From: Candidatus Caldisaccharidevorator malaysiensis
GTDB lineage: Bacteria > Armatimonadota > Fervidibacteria > Fervidibacterales > Fervidibacteraceae
DNA: 64,000 nt
Assembly (NCBI GenBank): GCA_025057575.1
Contig: JANXBO010000001.1
Coordinates: 1-64,000, forward strand
Direction: 5' to 3'
The position numbers were made by a program, and so were the translations under genes. The notes under the pieces are model-generated. The model saw only the letters and a list, made by a program, of their open reading frames with translations. It was not told the DNA's origin and searched no databases. Each line of letters begins with the position of its first letter. Position 1 is the first letter of the stretch. Positions 1 through 8,464 of the stretch are shown here, one piece after another.

Positions 1-749
1 TTTCGGACAAGAGACCCATAAGGCGGACCGGGCGGACGGGTAATAATTTGAATTCTTTTTAATCCTGCACTTTTCACAACGGACTTGACTGCTTGGGGCG
101 TAAAATAAAAACAGTGCTCCCTGCCTTCGGTTAAGATAATCTCTTTGCGAAATCGTAATGGGGTCCCTAAATAGTTAGGAGTGTGAATCATAATAAGACC
201 CCCGGGTTTTAAAAGTGTTTTAGCAATGCTAACAAAAAATATAGGATCGCGGGTATGTTCCAGGACGTCTATCATCAGGATAGCATCAAAAGATTCTGGA
301 TGCACGAACTGATAAACATCTTCAAAAGCACCACAAATCACTTCTATGCCTTTGGACTTCGCTTGTTGAGTTGCCCATTCAGATATTTCAATTCCGAAAA
401 CCTCATAGCCAGCGTCTTTAAGTTTTACGAGAAACTCACCAGTCGCACATCCGATTTCCAATATGACTCCAGACCGGACCCGCCTGTTCAAATGGGTAAA
501 CAAGTAAGCAAAGAAGGCATCAGGCGGGGCATAGTGATCGTAACCGATCCCCGTCCGGGCACCTTTGGCAAAGTAGGATTCGTCGTAGAGTTTTTTTAAA
601 ATTTGCAAATCTGGCACCGGTGAAACGAAACCGCCCAAGCAAGATTCACAGCGATATAGGTTTTTCAACCAGTTTCCGGGTAAATGGTCTTGTAGAAAAA
701 GATAAGTTTTTTTTGAAGAACACATTGGGCAAACAGGCGATGCACTCAT
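1..749 (-). CDS. Class I SAM-dependent methyltransferase with N-terminal zinc-ribbon-like motif (3' end cut by window edge)
   Basis: Translating the minus strand from the ATG at 749 gives an open frame to the window edge (about 249 residues seen). The N-terminus carries a CPMC ... CESC pair of knuckles, as in methyltransferases of surface-sugar clusters that have a zinc-binding front domain. The SAM motif I is LEIGCATGEF near residue 95, followed by an acidic GIEIS strand and MIDVLEH at the motif II position. The start overlaps the stop of the upstream glycosyltransferase by ATGA, so the two are probably translationally coupled. By family and context it should methylate a sugar, lipid or small acceptor in envelope glycan synthesis; the substrate cannot be told. 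The region is visibly richer in A+T than the genes further right. Confidence 0.82.
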   Translation of the reverse strand, partial: MSASPVCPMCSSKKTYLFLQDHLPGNWLKNLYRCESCLGGFVSPVPDLQILKKLYDESYFAKGARTGIGYDHYAPPDAFFAYLFTHLNRRVRSGVILEIGCATGEFLVKLKDAGYEVFGIEISEWATQQAKSKGIEVICGAFEDVYQFVHPESFDAILMIDVLEHTRDPIFFVSIAKTLLKPGGLIMIHTPNYLGTPLRFRKEIILTEGREHCFYFTPQAVKSVVKSAGLKRIQIITRPPGPPYGSLVR

Positions 750-1993
750 TGTAGTGTGTGGACTGTCGCGGATTGAGTTACAAGAGCATTCAACAGTTGA
801 AGAAAGCGATCAGCAAAATGCTTGACGGTGTAATTGTTGAGGACCTTATTCCTCCAATTGACACCCATTCGCATTGCCGTATCGTAAGACGATGCTATCT
901 TGCTTAAGGCGGCGGCAATGGCAGGAACTGAAAGAGGGTTGACCGTTAATCCGTCATAACCGTTTGTCACTAATTCGGCTGGTCCACCATGGTCGGATAC
1001 TACAACGCAGCGACCGTTGACGCCTGCCTCCAGTGGCACTAAACCAAAAGGTTCATCAAGGGGCAAGTAGACGACTGCATAGGCTTTCTGGTAAGCATCC
1101 ATAATGTGGTCATAACTTGGTATCATTCCGGAAAAAATGACACGATCTTTAAGACGGAGACGATCCACTAATTGATAAAGGGCACGCTGCCATTTTTTGT
1201 CAGGGAGTCCGATCAAGCGCAAGTGCCACTGAGGGGGTAATGAGGCGGCTTCAAATCCGCGAATCAGCATATCTATGTTTTTATGTTTGGAGAGTCGTCC
1301 CACATAAAGCAACTCAGCCTGGTCGGAATGAATCACCCTTTCGCCGAATTCAAAAGAATGATTGACGGGGACGCCAAGATGGCAGACGAGAGCGGAACGT
1401 CGGTAGACTCTTTGGACTGTCTCTGCGGTGAATCGGCTGTTAGCAATGATGCCTGTGAGGCGAGATACTGCCATTATGTCCAAAGATCGCAGGAGGTATG
1501 CGGGAAGGCGACCGAGAATTAATCTTCTACTTTCGTGAAGGCAGTCTATGAACAGACGAATGGGACGAACCGGAAAGCGTTGCCGATAATTAAAATCTAA
1601 CATCCGCCAATGGAGGAAACGGGGTGGCTCCTGGCAAAGCCAAATGACGGGCGGGAAATAGGGCTGAAAATTCCTCGCCCAATGACACCAAAGGGTGGCA
1701 GGAAAAATATGGGCAATGATGCAATCAAAGTGAGGGGCATCTTTTGCGAGTCGTTTGGCAGCAAACACACAACTTCTAATGGCGGTGCGGGCTGATACCG
1801 TAGTTAGTCGTTGTGGTAACAGATTAAGAACCGCAAACTTTCCATTGGGGCTGCCGAAGATGGTTTCATCGTATCCCATCGTAAAGAGAGTTACCTGGTG
1901 CCCGTCCGATGCTAACTGGTCACAAAGCCATTTCGTTATATATTCAGAACCACCTGGGGTTATCATGAAAGGGTGAACGAAAGCGATTCGCAT
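746..1993 (-). CDS. Glycosyltransferase family 4 protein
   Basis: A GT-B fold retaining glycosyltransferase of about 415 residues, the usual size for GT4. The N-terminal half opens with RIAFVHPF...GGSEY, the glycine-rich acceptor-side loop. The C-terminal half has LLYVGRLSKHKNID and EPFGLVPLEAG, which is the E-x7-E nucleotide-sugar site. I chose the ATG at 1993, preceded by GAGGA, over a TTG two codons earlier; that GAGGA overlaps the TGA stop of the upstream GT9 gene, implying coupling. It acts at the cytoplasmic face in building a lipopolysaccharide, capsule or similar glycan; donor and acceptor are unknown. Confidence 0.88.
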   Translation of the reverse strand: MRIAFVHPFMITPGGSEYITKWLCDQLASDGHQVTLFTMGYDETIFGSPNGKFAVLNLLPQRLTTVSARTAIRSCVFAAKRLAKDAPHFDCIIAHIFPATLWCHWARNFQPYFPPVIWLCQEPPRFLHWRMLDFNYRQRFPVRPIRLFIDCLHESRRLILGRLPAYLLRSLDIMAVSRLTGIIANSRFTAETVQRVYRRSALVCHLGVPVNHSFEFGERVIHSDQAELLYVGRLSKHKNIDMLIRGFEAASLPPQWHLRLIGLPDKKWQRALYQLVDRLRLKDRVIFSGMIPSYDHIMDAYQKAYAVVYLPLDEPFGLVPLEAGVNGRCVVVSDHGGPAELVTNGYDGLTVNPLSVPAIAAALSKIASSYDTAMRMGVNWRNKVLNNYTVKHFADRFLQLLNALVTQSATVHTLQ

Positions 1994-2007
1994 GAGCAAC
2001 CTGTTCC

Positions 2008-3084
2008 TCAGCGACGCCTCAGAACCTTACTGAGACCGTCAACCGTTCTACTGGAAGGGGTCAGTCTATTTGTGTCAAGCCGAGAGTCAATGCGATGTTT
2101 TTCAATGAGATCTGTTAATGCCGACCACACCTTTTCCGGCGTCATTCCATTCCAGGTGTTTTTTTCTCCAGAGAGCGCTGCCACCACCGTGCCCAACGGT
2201 CCGGCTCGCACAGGACCTCTCGTTGCTGGTCCGTATAAAACGAGAGTGGGGACGCCCGCAGCAGCGGCTAAATGAGTCGGTCCACTATCCAAACCGACGA
2301 AGGCAAAGCAGCGGCGGACGACGGCTATAAACTGACGGACGGTTAGGGACCCCGCTGCGTTGATCGCACCGGTTTCTCGTGAAAGTCGCTCTCCTTCCTT
2401 GCGGACTTCCTGACCGCCAAAAATGATGACCCGATAGTTAGATAAGTGGGACAGTTTCAAGAGGAATCGTGCCCATTGGGACATATCCCAAAGCCTCTTT
2501 TGCGTGCTGGCAAAGGGCTGACAGCCAATTAGGTTATACTGAGAGAGCCCTTGCTCGCTCAACCACCGATCAGACCAAGATATCTCTTGCTGGGTGCTAA
2601 AAAGTTGGGGAAGATGCCTCAGCCTCTTGCCGCCGACGAGTTCCACAAGAGCCAAGTTATCTTCCACAATGTGACGGTCCTTATGAAAGGGAAGAGACTT
2701 TGTAAACAGGCGACTCATTATGGGGCGAGCATTAAAGCCTGCCGTTAGCCGGGCACCACTAAGACGCACTGCCGCTCCGATGGCTAAGGAGGACGGGGAG
2801 AAGGCAACCGCTATGTCAGGCTTGAGCCGCCGAACGGTCACTAATAGGTCCAAGAATCCCCAAAACCCTCTTCGTCGGCAAAGGACTTGATCAACGTAGG
2901 GCTGACATCGGAGGACTTCAGCCCCCGCTGCTGAAGTGATGACGACTAACTGCCCCTGCGGGTAGCCGGCCTTAAGGGCATAAAGGGCGGGTTCTGTAAA
3001 AAGAACGTCCCCGATGTGGTTCAGACTGAAAGCAGCAATCGTGACACTGTCGTCCCCGCTCACACTTGTCCAACGGCTCCCCAA
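2008..3084 (-). CDS. Glycosyltransferase family 9 (ADP-heptose:LPS heptosyltransferase-like)
   Basis: About 358 residues. The N-terminus IAAFSLNHIGDVLFTEPAL is the GT9 acceptor loop, and FVGLDSGPTHLAAAAGVPT near residue 263 is the hallmark donor-binding segment of heptosyltransferases such as WaaC, WaaF and RfaF. GT9 enzymes transfer heptose or related sugars to lipid A core oligosaccharide in the cytoplasm, so this gene argues for an outer membrane. The start is probably the TTG at 3084, eleven bases after a GAGGAGG that overlaps the end of the upstream GT4 gene; a GTG at 3063 is an alternative. Flanked on both sides by GT4 genes in the same direction. Confidence 0.87.
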   Translation of the reverse strand: MGSRWTSVSGDDSVTIAAFSLNHIGDVLFTEPALYALKAGYPQGQLVVITSAAGAEVLRCQPYVDQVLCRRRGFWGFLDLLVTVRRLKPDIAVAFSPSSLAIGAAVRLSGARLTAGFNARPIMSRLFTKSLPFHKDRHIVEDNLALVELVGGKRLRHLPQLFSTQQEISWSDRWLSEQGLSQYNLIGCQPFASTQKRLWDMSQWARFLLKLSHLSNYRVIIFGGQEVRKEGERLSRETGAINAAGSLTVRQFIAVVRRCFAFVGLDSGPTHLAAAAGVPTLVLYGPATRGPVRAGPLGTVVAALSGEKNTWNGMTPEKVWSALTDLIEKHRIDSRLDTNRLTPSSRTVDGLSKVLRRR

Positions 3085-3091
3085 AACCCTC

Positions 3092-4231
3092 CTACCCTCC
3101 TCTGGCCAATTGACAATGACTCAGGGCTTTTTGGTATACCTGAGCAACTTTCCCAATCATACCCTCAACATTGTGATGCTGTTCAACGAAAACTTTCGCT
3201 GCCTTTCCTATTGTAATGGCAATTTCGGGATCAGATGAGAGAACAGCCATCTTGTCCGCTAAATCCTGCGGGTCTCCGGGAGTTGCTAAGAACCCCGTTT
3301 TTCCGTCCACAACCGCGTCAACGATCCCTCCTTTCCTGCTGGCGATTACTGGGAGCCCTGCTGCCATTGCCTCCAGTATAGCCACTGACAGACCCTCCGG
3401 AAAGCGGTCCGGTGCGTGAACGAAGGCGTCGGCTGCCCACAAGTAAGGACGAATATCGTCCTGAAAAGGAATGAAGCGAACGAACTGGTCCACCTTGAGG
3501 GTCTGAGCGAGAGACCTCAATTGTTCTTCCGTCTCACCGGTTCCAACGATCAGAAGGAAGGGTTTGGTTCGTGGCGGGATTTCCGCCAAAGCCCTCAAGG
3601 CAACGTCGTGACCTTTGCCCGGAGCCAACCGACCAGTGGATATGAAAACAAAGGCGTCCGGGGGAATCCCCATTGAAGCCCTCAAGGGATCTCGTATTCC
3701 TGGGGAAGGGAGCCAATCGTCTACTCTTATTGCAGACGGGATCAGGAACACCTTCTCAGAGGGGATGCCGGCATTGATCCCCGCCTGAAGGGACGCTTGG
3801 GAAATGCCGATGAACGCGTCGGTCAGTCGGGCAATTAGGCGGGGGAAGGGAGCAGCGACCCGCCAATGGACGACCAGGGGCAGGCGCAGGCTTTTGGCGA
3901 CCAAAGTGGTCCCAAGGAGCCCTCTCCGGCTGTGAATGTGAACAAGGATCTTCTTTCCGCGAGTCATTGCCTCCCGGCAAGTCACCCCCATCCAGCGACG
4001 CAGAGAGAGCCAGGTCGGTAAACCGAATTCGCTTTTCAGGTGAAATCCGTAGCCCTTCAGACCTTTCTGCAGTGCCTTTTTTAGAAGAGGACTCCCCTCA
4101 CTGGCTACCAACCAGATACCCCAGTTGGCTTGGTGAAGACCTAAGAGCAGGGTGAACACTTGCCCTGCCCCGCCCGACCAGCGGCGCCCCCATTCGGCGT
4201 GGATAGTTTCCAACCTCTGGTCCTGTCCCAT
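3092..4231 (-). CDS. Glycosyltransferase family 4 protein
   Basis: 379 residues with the GT4 C-terminal signature: FISTGRLAPGKGHD near residue 200, then EGLSVAILEAMAAGLPVIAS near residue 283, which contains the E-x7-E motif. The N-terminus QRLETIHAEWGRRWSGGAGQV resembles lipid-A-core-type enzymes that work with heptosyltransferases. ATG at 4231 is preceded by AAAGGGA. It is the first gene of the minus-strand glycan run and is divergent from the secreted-protein gene at 4292, so the 60-base gap should hold promoters for both directions, although I could not pick convincing hexamers. Confidence 0.88.
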   Translation of the reverse strand: MGQDQRLETIHAEWGRRWSGGAGQVFTLLLGLHQANWGIWLVASEGSPLLKKALQKGLKGYGFHLKSEFGLPTWLSLRRWMGVTCREAMTRGKKILVHIHSRRGLLGTTLVAKSLRLPLVVHWRVAAPFPRLIARLTDAFIGISQASLQAGINAGIPSEKVFLIPSAIRVDDWLPSPGIRDPLRASMGIPPDAFVFISTGRLAPGKGHDVALRALAEIPPRTKPFLLIVGTGETEEQLRSLAQTLKVDQFVRFIPFQDDIRPYLWAADAFVHAPDRFPEGLSVAILEAMAAGLPVIASRKGGIVDAVVDGKTGFLATPGDPQDLADKMAVLSSDPEIAITIGKAAKVFVEQHHNVEGMIGKVAQVYQKALSHCQLARGG

Positions 4232-4291
4232 TCCCTTTCTCTAAAAATTTTGGGCGGCAAAATTGTCAGCAAGCAAAGGGAGGTGTGATCG

Positions 4292-5143
4292 GTGCAGAGG
4301 TGGGCGGTAGTGCTGTTGATGCTCGGCTTGGTTCCTGTGGTTGCCCAAGGGCAGCAGAAGGGAGCCCTTGATACACTCCTCGTCGGTGTTCGGAATCTGA
4401 GTGGGTATCGCGGTCTATTGTTTAGCCACGAGGTGGCGGAATCTCTTCACGAAGCGCTGTTGGCGACTGGGGCTTTTCAGGTCGTTCGCAGGGATCCTTT
4501 TCTTTTTGTCCCCATTAGCCGAGACCGTCTCAAGACCATTGCCGCTCGGGCTCGCCCTATCTCGTTGACAAGAGGGCTGATTCAGCGAGTTTCGCTTACT
4601 GAGAAAGACCACTACTGGAAGATCGCCACTGTCAGCCTGGAAGTTGCCCTGGCAATGCGAGACGCTCCGGGACTGGTTTTCGTGGCGGAGGGGTCTGGAA
4701 CGGGGACGGCAACGGCAGAGGGTCCCGCAGTTAGGGAAGCCGTAGAAAAAGCAGCGAAGGAGGCGGCGGAAAAGCTTGCCTACTGCTGGCAGACGGTGGG
4801 ACAGGTCCTGCTGCCTCCGGTTGATGACAAGGTGCGGGTCAGTTTGGACGCTGCATCCCGAATCGCTGTGGGTGCCCAAGTCTCAATCCTGAGAAAAAAT
4901 CAGGAGATCGCCTCCGGAGTGGTTGTGGAAGTGGATGTGGGCAGTAGTGTGGTGGCTCTGGATCGGGTCCAGCCCGATGCCCGCATCCGATCGGGGGACC
5001 TGGTTCGTGTGACCCAACTTCCTACAAAAGGACCCTTCTTGACCCTGGAACAAGAAAAGGAACGGGAATACAGAAGGGCGGAAGAGCACTTCTTTATCAG
5101 CCTGGTCCTTGCGGGGATTGGTGTTGCTATCTTGGGAGAATGA
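4292..5143 (+). CDS. Secreted protein, CsgG/FlgT-like in outline
   Basis: 283 residues. The first 19 residues (MQRWAVVLLMLGLVPVVAQG) form a plain Sec signal peptide. The body has VGVRNLSGYRG followed by alternating helices and strands, which recalls the CsgG/FlgT/TolB-N type of periplasmic domain. After it comes a beta-rich segment (RVSLDAASRIAVGAQVSI...GVVVEVDVGSS) resembling the SH3-like C-terminal domain of FlgT. A hydrophobic stretch (HFFISLVLAGIGVAIL) ends the protein. The start is GTG at 4292 behind GGGAGGT. The stop overlaps the next start by ATGA. The FlgT/CsgG comparison is by eye only; function unknown. Confidence 0.72.
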   Translation: MQRWAVVLLMLGLVPVVAQGQQKGALDTLLVGVRNLSGYRGLLFSHEVAESLHEALLATGAFQVVRRDPFLFVPISRDRLKTIAARARPISLTRGLIQRVSLTEKDHYWKIATVSLEVALAMRDAPGLVFVAEGSGTGTATAEGPAVREAVEKAAKEAAEKLAYCWQTVGQVLLPPVDDKVRVSLDAASRIAVGAQVSILRKNQEIASGVVVEVDVGSSVVALDRVQPDARIRSGDLVRVTQLPTKGPFLTLEQEKEREYRRAEEHFFISLVLAGIGVAILGE

Positions 5144-6000
5144 CTTTTCGTCTCCCGTTAACGATTGTGCTCTACGATGACCCCTACACGGTCGGTTTCT
5201 CCTTAGAAGAAGTCTGTGCTTATCTCCACTCTCTTTTTCCAACGGCTGAGATCAAAACGAAAGGTGAAGTGGTCCGGGAAGGGCTCAGCGCCTTGTCAGA
5301 GGCAGAACGCCAGAAGGTTCTTGAAGAACTGGCTTACCGGTTCGCCAAAGCCAGGGTCCTAAACCCTGATAAGAGGCTTGAGGATCGGGAACCCTCTTAC
5401 GGTGAGAGGAACTATGAACTAAGGCGCCTGACACGGCGGGGAGAAGCCAGTGGGATCATCTATGACGGTTGGGAGTTTCAAGCCATCACGGCTGACTTTC
5501 TTGGAAAGGATCGGGGTAGCCCCTCCAGACCTGTCGTCTGTTTCACCAACCAGTTGGTGGCGACCTATGACGAGGGCGACCGGCGGTATCACTTGAGAAC
5601 GGTCCTCTTGGGCTTTCCGACCATCGTCTCTTTGCCTGGTCTCTCTGAAGCACCTGCGAAGCCTCGTGAGTTTTATCTCTTGAGGGATCAGTTGATTGCT
5701 TCCGGATTGACCTTCAGCAGTGATGCCTTGCTGGTTCCGTTTCAGGACCGGTGTCTGCTTCCCCGAGATGCAAGGCTTACCGAGGTGGCAAAAGGCTATG
5801 CCCTTCAGGGCATTTTCTACTGTCTCTTTAATGAGGCTTTCTGTCCTGATCCAGACTGCCGGCTCTATAATGCCCACTGGCAGGAAGAGATGTTGCACGC
5901 TCAGTTAAACGGTTCCTATGACCTTTGCCCGCGCCACACTCAGATGATCCTGTCTTTGTCAGCAGACAAGGGAGGCAAGGCTACGGAATGGCAAGCCTGA
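5140..6000 (+). CDS. Uncharacterised cytosolic protein, possibly a DUF6775-type putative metallopeptidase
   Basis: 286 residues with no signal peptide or membrane helix. Its most distinctive part is near the C-terminus: FCPDPDCRLYNAHWQEEMLHAQL followed by YDLCPRHTQM (written here as two pieces of one segment, residues about 230-270). This has three Cys and two to three His that look able to hold a metal. The layout recalls the archaemetzincin-related family DUF6775, but I recall that family only loosely. ATG at 5140 overlaps the upstream stop (ATGA), and the 3' end overlaps the following lactonase-like gene, so the three genes are probably co-translated. Confidence 0.6.
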   Translation: MTFRLPLTIVLYDDPYTVGFSLEEVCAYLHSLFPTAEIKTKGEVVREGLSALSEAERQKVLEELAYRFAKARVLNPDKRLEDREPSYGERNYELRRLTRRGEASGIIYDGWEFQAITADFLGKDRGSPSRPVVCFTNQLVATYDEGDRRYHLRTVLLGFPTIVSLPGLSEAPAKPREFYLLRDQLIASGLTFSSDALLVPFQDRCLLPRDARLTEVAKGYALQGIFYCLFNEAFCPDPDCRLYNAHWQEEMLHAQLNGSYDLCPRHTQMILSLSADKGGKATEWQA

Positions 6001-6794
6001 AGGAACGAATTCAGAAGGCACCTACGTTGGAGAAGGGAATCATTCTTTGGGGACTGGGGCAGGTCGGGGTCGTGATCAAGGGGGGCGGAAAGACGATTTA
6101 CATTGACCCCTACCTAACCGATGCGACGGGAACTCGGGCGCTGCCCATACCGATCAGACCAGAGGAGGTCACGGATGCCGACCTGGTCTTTATCAGCCAC
6201 GGTCACATTGATCATCTGGACCCAGGGACCATCGGACCTTTGTCCCTGGCGTCTCCTCAAGCCCTTTTCATCTGTCCCTATCCTTGTCGGCAAATGATGA
6301 TAGATTGCGGCGTTGATCCGTCCCGACTCGTTCACCCGATTGTGGACCGATGGGACGAACAAAAAGGAGTATCCTTTTGTGCGATACCCTCGGCTCATTA
6401 CTCCTTTGACGAAGTAGACGGGCACCCTTCCTACCTTGGTTATTGCTTGATCGTGAACGGTGTGCGTATCTACCACTCGGGCGATACGATCCTTTACGAT
6501 GGTCTGACCGAGAGAATCCGCCAGTTTCGCCCCCATTTGGCATTCCTTCCGATCAATGGACGGGATTACTACCGAGAGCGCAACGACATTGTGGGCAATT
6601 TAACTTTCTGGGAAGCTGCGAGGCTGGCTGTGGAAGCAGGGGTGGACACGGTCATACCGACCCACTGGGATCTGTTTGATGCCAACAGCGAGAACTTTGG
6701 ACGGTTCGCCGATTGGCTGTATCATAATGCCCGAAGTCAGAAGTTTCACGTGCTTCACATCGGTGAGGCTTTCGTCTACCTGCCGGACGCGTAA
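5988..6794 (+). CDS. Metallo-beta-lactamase-fold hydrolase, UlaG-like
   Basis: 268 residues. The metal-binding motif FISHGHIDHLDPG (HxHxDH) sits near residue 65. Later metal ligands are visible in AIPSAHYSF, IYHSGDT and VIPTHWD. UlaG-type members hydrolyse the lactone of L-ascorbate-6-phosphate or related sugar lactones in the cytoplasm. The genes that follow (SDR, TIM-barrel isomerase, enolase-superfamily dehydratase) support a sugar-lactone role, but the exact substrate is not visible. I placed the start at ATG 5988, ten bases after GGAGG, rather than the longer frame beginning at 5925; it overlaps the preceding stop by 13 bases. Confidence 0.83.
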   Translation: MASLKERIQKAPTLEKGIILWGLGQVGVVIKGGGKTIYIDPYLTDATGTRALPIPIRPEEVTDADLVFISHGHIDHLDPGTIGPLSLASPQALFICPYPCRQMMIDCGVDPSRLVHPIVDRWDEQKGVSFCAIPSAHYSFDEVDGHPSYLGYCLIVNGVRIYHSGDTILYDGLTERIRQFRPHLAFLPINGRDYYRERNDIVGNLTFWEAARLAVEAGVDTVIPTHWDLFDANSENFGRFADWLYHNARSQKFHVLHIGEAFVYLPDA

Positions 6795-6853
6795 GTTGGC
6801 TGGGGTCACCCCCCCACTAATCCCGTGATTTGCGAGGAGGGGTAGCGCTCGCT

Positions 6854-7603
6854 ATGGGCGTCCTCAACGATAAAGTGGCACTGGTCACCGGCGCTGCTCG
6901 GGGAATCGGACGGGCGGTGGCGAAAGCATTCAGCGCAGAGGGTGCCTTCGTTTTCTTGGTAGACAGAGACGCCGATTCCGTCAAGGCTACGGCGGGAGAG
7001 ATGAAGGCGTGTGGTTGGCAAGTCGTCGGTCTCGCCTGTGACATTTCTGACGAAGAGCAGGTCCGAGAGCTGTTTGAACAGGTTTGTCAAATTCGCTCCC
7101 CTGTTCACATTCTGGTCAACAATGCGGGAGTTCAAACCCTAGAACCCCTGCTGGAAAAGAAGGTAGAGACCTGGGATCGGACGATCGCCATCAATTTGAG
7201 AGGACCGTTTCTTTGCACGCAAGCCTTTGCCCGCCAGGTCGGTGATGAGGGCGGGGTCATCATTAATGTCGCTTCCGCCTTGGCTTTCCGACCCGTTGAG
7301 CGCTATGCCGATTACATCGCCTCTAAAGCCGGATTGATCGCCTTTACGAAAGCCAGTGCGCTGGAACTGGCTCCCTTAAAGATCAGGGTCAATGCCATCG
7401 TGCCCACCATCACAAGAACGGAATTAAATAGAGAAGTGTTTGCCGATGCCAGCCTCGTCCAATCAATAATGGACAAACTGCTGGTGAAGAAAATTGCAGA
7501 GCCTGACGATTACGCTTCGGCTTTTATTTTTCTCGCCAGCGACGCATCTCAGTATATGACGGGGCAGGTTCTGTTTTTGGACGGTGGCTACTTGACGACT
7601 TAG
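6854..7603 (+). CDS. SDR family NAD(P)-dependent oxidoreductase
   Basis: 249 residues from ATG 6854, preceded by GAGGAGGGG. Classical SDR: VTGAARGIGRAVA is the TGxxxGxG dinucleotide motif, NNAG the structural motif, NVASALAF supplies the catalytic Ser, and YIASKAG gives YxxxK. It ends with the typical FLDGGY. As second gene of a probable sugar-acid cluster it most likely oxidises a sugar hydroxyl or reduces a keto-sugar; the substrate cannot be read from sequence. An Asp (VDRDAD) after beta-2 suggests NAD preference, as inferred from known SDRs. Confidence 0.9.
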   Translation: MGVLNDKVALVTGAARGIGRAVAKAFSAEGAFVFLVDRDADSVKATAGEMKACGWQVVGLACDISDEEQVRELFEQVCQIRSPVHILVNNAGVQTLEPLLEKKVETWDRTIAINLRGPFLCTQAFARQVGDEGGVIINVASALAFRPVERYADYIASKAGLIAFTKASALELAPLKIRVNAIVPTITRTELNREVFADASLVQSIMDKLLVKKIAEPDDYASAFIFLASDASQYMTGQVLFLDGGYLTT

Positions 7604-7612
7604 AAAGAAAAG

Positions 7613-8464
7613 ATGCAACTCCTCCTCTTTACCAAATCCTTAAGAGGGTTTTCCGTGACTAAATTGGGGGAGTTCGCCGCCGACCTTCAGGTTAACGGCT
7701 TGGACCTGGCGGTCCGCGCTGGCTATGCGGTGAATCCGGACAATGTCCGAAAGGAACTTCCCAAAGCCGTCCGTCTGTGGAGAGATATGGGTTTGGATGT
7801 CGGACTTTTGACCCTGGAAACCAGTTGGGTTGATCCGTTTTTCCCGCCCCTAAGAGAGATTTACCACGTCGCCGGAGAAAGCGGCATTCCCTTCATCAAG
7901 ATCGGGTATTGGCTATGGAACCCTGAAGACGACTATTGGCAAAGGGTCCGGACCATTCGCCAACAGGTTGCTGAGTTCGGCAGGCTCAGCAGAGAAACGG
8001 GCACAGTGACGGTCCTACACACCCACAGTGGAGGTTGTTACGGTTCTACGGCTCATTCCGTGATGGATTTGGCTGCCGAGGCGGAGGAAGAGTGGGTGGG
8101 CATTTATTTAGATCCCGCTCATCTGATTTTGGGCGGCGAAAAATTGCCAATGGCTCTTTCCATAGTTGGGCAACGACTCAAAGTCGTTGCCGCTAAAAAT
8201 GCTGTTTACTCTCTTGGAAATCGTGACGGAGGAAGGCGTTGGGAAGTAAACTGGTGCCGACTGGAAAAAGGTCTGGTAAATTGGAGAGAAGCGATGCGGT
8301 TGCTGATTAGCCAGGGTTTTGACGGACCGGTTAGCGTTCACGGGGAATATAGTCTGCCGGAAGATGACTTTCGCCTTTTGGATTGGATCGGCGAGGATGT
8401 GGCTTTCCTGAAGCAGACTGTGGAGCAAGTGATCCGAGAGCAAAAAACGGGAGGTTGCCAATGA
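7613..8464 (+). CDS. Sugar phosphate isomerase/epimerase-type TIM barrel protein
   Basis: 283 residues with the xylose isomerase-like TIM-barrel layout (AP_endonuc_2 family). Likely metal or catalytic positions lie in VLHTHSGG, YLDPAHLILG and the closing VHGEYSLPEDD. Only nine bases separate it from the SDR, and its stop overlaps the dehydratase start by ATGA. Members epimerise or isomerise keto-sugars such as ribulose, tagatose or inosose derivatives; which one here is unknown. This is one of three such TIM-barrel genes in the window. Confidence 0.82.
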   Translation: MQLLLFTKSLRGFSVTKLGEFAADLQVNGLDLAVRAGYAVNPDNVRKELPKAVRLWRDMGLDVGLLTLETSWVDPFFPPLREIYHVAGESGIPFIKIGYWLWNPEDDYWQRVRTIRQQVAEFGRLSRETGTVTVLHTHSGGCYGSTAHSVMDLAAEAEEEWVGIYLDPAHLILGGEKLPMALSIVGQRLKVVAAKNAVYSLGNRDGGRRWEVNWCRLEKGLVNWREAMRLLISQGFDGPVSVHGEYSLPEDDFRLLDWIGEDVAFLKQTVEQVIREQKTGGCQ

